Source of the DNA: Mucilaginibacter sp. SJ
Lineage (GTDB): Bacteria > Bacteroidota > Bacteroidia > Sphingobacteriales > Sphingobacteriaceae
Direction of reading: 5' to 3'
Length of the DNA: 64,000 nucleotides
Assembly: GCF_028993635.1 (NCBI RefSeq)
Contig: NZ_CP118631.1
Location: 4,216,001 to 4,280,000, forward strand
Shown here: in pieces, positions 62,826 through 64,000 of the stretch
How the letters are laid out: each line of letters opens with the position of its first letter
Position numbering within the stretch: position 1 is the stretch's first letter
The notes under the pieces: generated by a model
Databases searched by the model: none
What the model was told of the DNA's origin: nothing
The model's input: only the letters and a program-made list of their open reading frames with translations
Made by a program: the position numbers and the translations under genes

Positions 62826-64000
62826 TTATAATTCAAATGTATCCATAAACTTGGTGGTAAAGTTACCAGCGCGGAAGTTAGGATCCTTCAATAATTTTAA
62901 ATGGAATGGAATTGTAGTTTTCACGCCTTCTATCACAAACTCGCTCAATGCACGCTCCATGGTGCTCAAAGCTTCATCGCGGGTTTGGGCCACGCAAATA
63001 ACTTTAGCAATCATTGAATCGTAGTTTGGCGGGATAACATAGCCTGTATATACATGTGTATCAATACGTACGCCATGACCACCCGGAGAGTGGAAATTGG
63101 TTATTTTACCCGGCGACGGACGGAAACCATTAAACGGATCTTCGGCATTGATGCGGCATTCAATGGCATGCATTGTTGGCTCGTAATTTTTACCTGAGAT
63201 AGGGATTCCTGCAGCTACCTTAATTTGCTCTTTGATCAGGTCGAAGTTGATCACCTCTTCGGTAACCGGGTGTTCTACCTGGATGCGGGTATTCATCTCC
63301 ATAAAGTAGAAGTTGCGGTCTTTATCAACCAAAAACTCTACAGTGCCGGCACCTTCATATTTAACAGCTTTGGCGCCTTTAATAGCTGCCTCACCCATTT
63401 TTTTACGGAGTTTTTCGGTCATGAAAGGGGAAGGTGATTCCTCAACCAGTTTCTGGTGACGGCGCTGGATAGAGCAGTCACGTTCAGAAAGATGGCATAC
63501 TTTGCCAAACTGATCGCCCACAACCTGAATTTCGATATGGCGCGGGTCCTGAACATATTTTTCAAGGTATAAGCCATCGTTGCCAAAGGCTGCACCTGAT
63601 TCGGCACGGGCCGAGTCCCAGGCATTCTCAAACTCTTCGTCTTTCCAAACAATGCGCATCCCGCGGCCGCCACCACCTGCAGTAGCTTTCAATATAACAG
63701 GATAACCTATTTTATTGGCGATAGCAATACCCGATTTTACATCGGCAAGCAACCCATCAGAACCGGGAACAATAGGCACACCGGCCTTTTTCATGGTATC
63801 CTTAGCCGAAGCTTTATCACCCATCTGGTTGATCTGCTCGGCAGTAGCACCGATAAATTTGATACCATACTCAGCACAAATGGCAGAGAACTTAGCATTT
63901 TCAGACAGGAAACCGTAACCCGGATGGATCGCATCGGCATTGGTTAGTTCGGCAGCCGAAATGATATTAGGAATATTTAAATAAGAATCGCGGCTTGGCG
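62826..64000 (-). CDS. accC: Acetyl-CoA carboxylase biotin carboxylase subunit (5' partial)
   Basis: The frame is open to the window edge; the N-terminal part lies outside. Visible: HPGYGFLSENAKF, the ATP-grasp loop KATAGGGGRGMR, EKYVQDPRHIEIQV, FMEMNTRIQVEHPVTE and the C-terminal domain ending in KFMDTFEL. This subunit carboxylates biotin on AccB with ATP and bicarbonate for fatty-acid synthesis. The first internal Met at 63824 is not the start. Confidence 0.94.
   Translation of the reverse strand, partial: PSRDSYLNIPNIISAAELTNADAIHPGYGFLSENAKFSAICAEYGIKFIGATAEQINQMGDKASAKDTMKKAGVPIVPGSDGLLADVKSGIAIANKIGYPVILKATAGGGGRGMRIVWKDEEFENAWDSARAESGAAFGNDGLYLEKYVQDPRHIEIQVVGDQFGKVCHLSERDCSIQRRHQKLVEESPSPFMTEKLRKKMGEAAIKGAKAVKYEGAGTVEFLVDKDRNFYFMEMNTRIQVEHPVTEEVINFDLIKEQIKVAAGIPISGKNYEPTMHAIECRINAEDPFNGFRPSPGKITNFHSPGGHGVRIDTHVYTGYVIPPNYDSMIAKVICVAQTRDEALSTMERALSEFVIEGVKTTIPFHLKLLKDPNFRAGNFTTKFMDTFEL

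Overview
The window is a chromosomal segment of a Bacteroidota bacterium, most likely a Sphingobacteriaceae member close to Mucilaginibacter or Pedobacter. This rests on type IX secretion cargo with type B C-terminal domains next to PorP/SprF-like proteins, a GldD lipoprotein, the long NagB fused to a PIG-L-type domain, ECF42 and ABC-F genes, TAnnTTTG-type promoter boxes and the style of the intergenic palindromic repeats. No phage, plasmid, CRISPR or rRNA genes are visible. There is one tRNA gene, tRNA-Arg(CCT). The genus is inferred from gene content, not measured.

Layout. 1-10002: a surface operon with two tandem pairs of a large Ig-repeat type IX cargo protein and a PorP/SprF-like protein, closed by an OmpA-family protein. 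10123-19444: a glycosyltransferase, then amino-sugar and cell-wall recycling genes (anmK divergent from nagB, then a NagX-like membrane protein), a DUF2059 protein and an M16 peptidase. 19513-20398: a non-coding block of inverted-repeat elements. 20406-24131: a lipoprotein divergent from the DEXH helicase of the ligase-associated DNA damage module. 24200-35378: mixed accessory genes, including two ABC-F proteins, an atypical SDR, two methyltransferases, and an azoR-yciI-ECF42 sigma operon. 35390-37117: an AT-rich pair of unknown membrane proteins next to tRNA-Arg. 37620-51869: mostly housekeeping genes (metG, LD-carboxypeptidase, exonuclease plus ATP-dependent ligase, maoC, nadD, gmk, yicC, rnc, fabF, acpP, pyk). 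51987-64000: a hypothetical protein, a zinc-ribbon protein, a short AraC regulator, aroE-gldD, ROK kinase, EcsC, a RibD-like reductase, lutB, M28 peptidase, rpiB, tatC and the biotin carboxylase accC, which is cut by the window end.

The most interesting object is a 471-bp in-frame insertion (21696-22166) inside the helicase gene. It lies between helicase motif II (DEWH) and motif III (SAT), carries an intact-looking DUF559 endonuclease domain, and is bounded by 35-bp inverted repeats (30/35 identical). Each repeat holds a hairpin whose stem is kept by a compensatory base-pair change. The insert has no intein splice signature, so the helicase is probably made as one protein with a nuclease domain inside it. 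The same palindrome family, without the nuclease, occurs elsewhere in the window: between nagB and the NagX-like gene, between gmk and nadD, just upstream of the ligase-associated exonuclease, and at its 3' end, where it encodes a 34-residue tail and forms the ATGA junction with the DNA ligase gene. This looks like a mobile palindrome family with an optional DUF559 passenger that can insert into genes without breaking the frame. Mobility is inferred.

How the genes work together: exonuclease, ligase and helicase probably form one DNA damage response although they lie about 17 kb apart here. AnmK and NagB feed recovered cell-wall sugars back to metabolism. acpP, fabF and accC serve fatty-acid synthesis. 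The PorP-like, cargo, OmpA and GldD proteins belong to type IX secretion, gliding or the cell surface.
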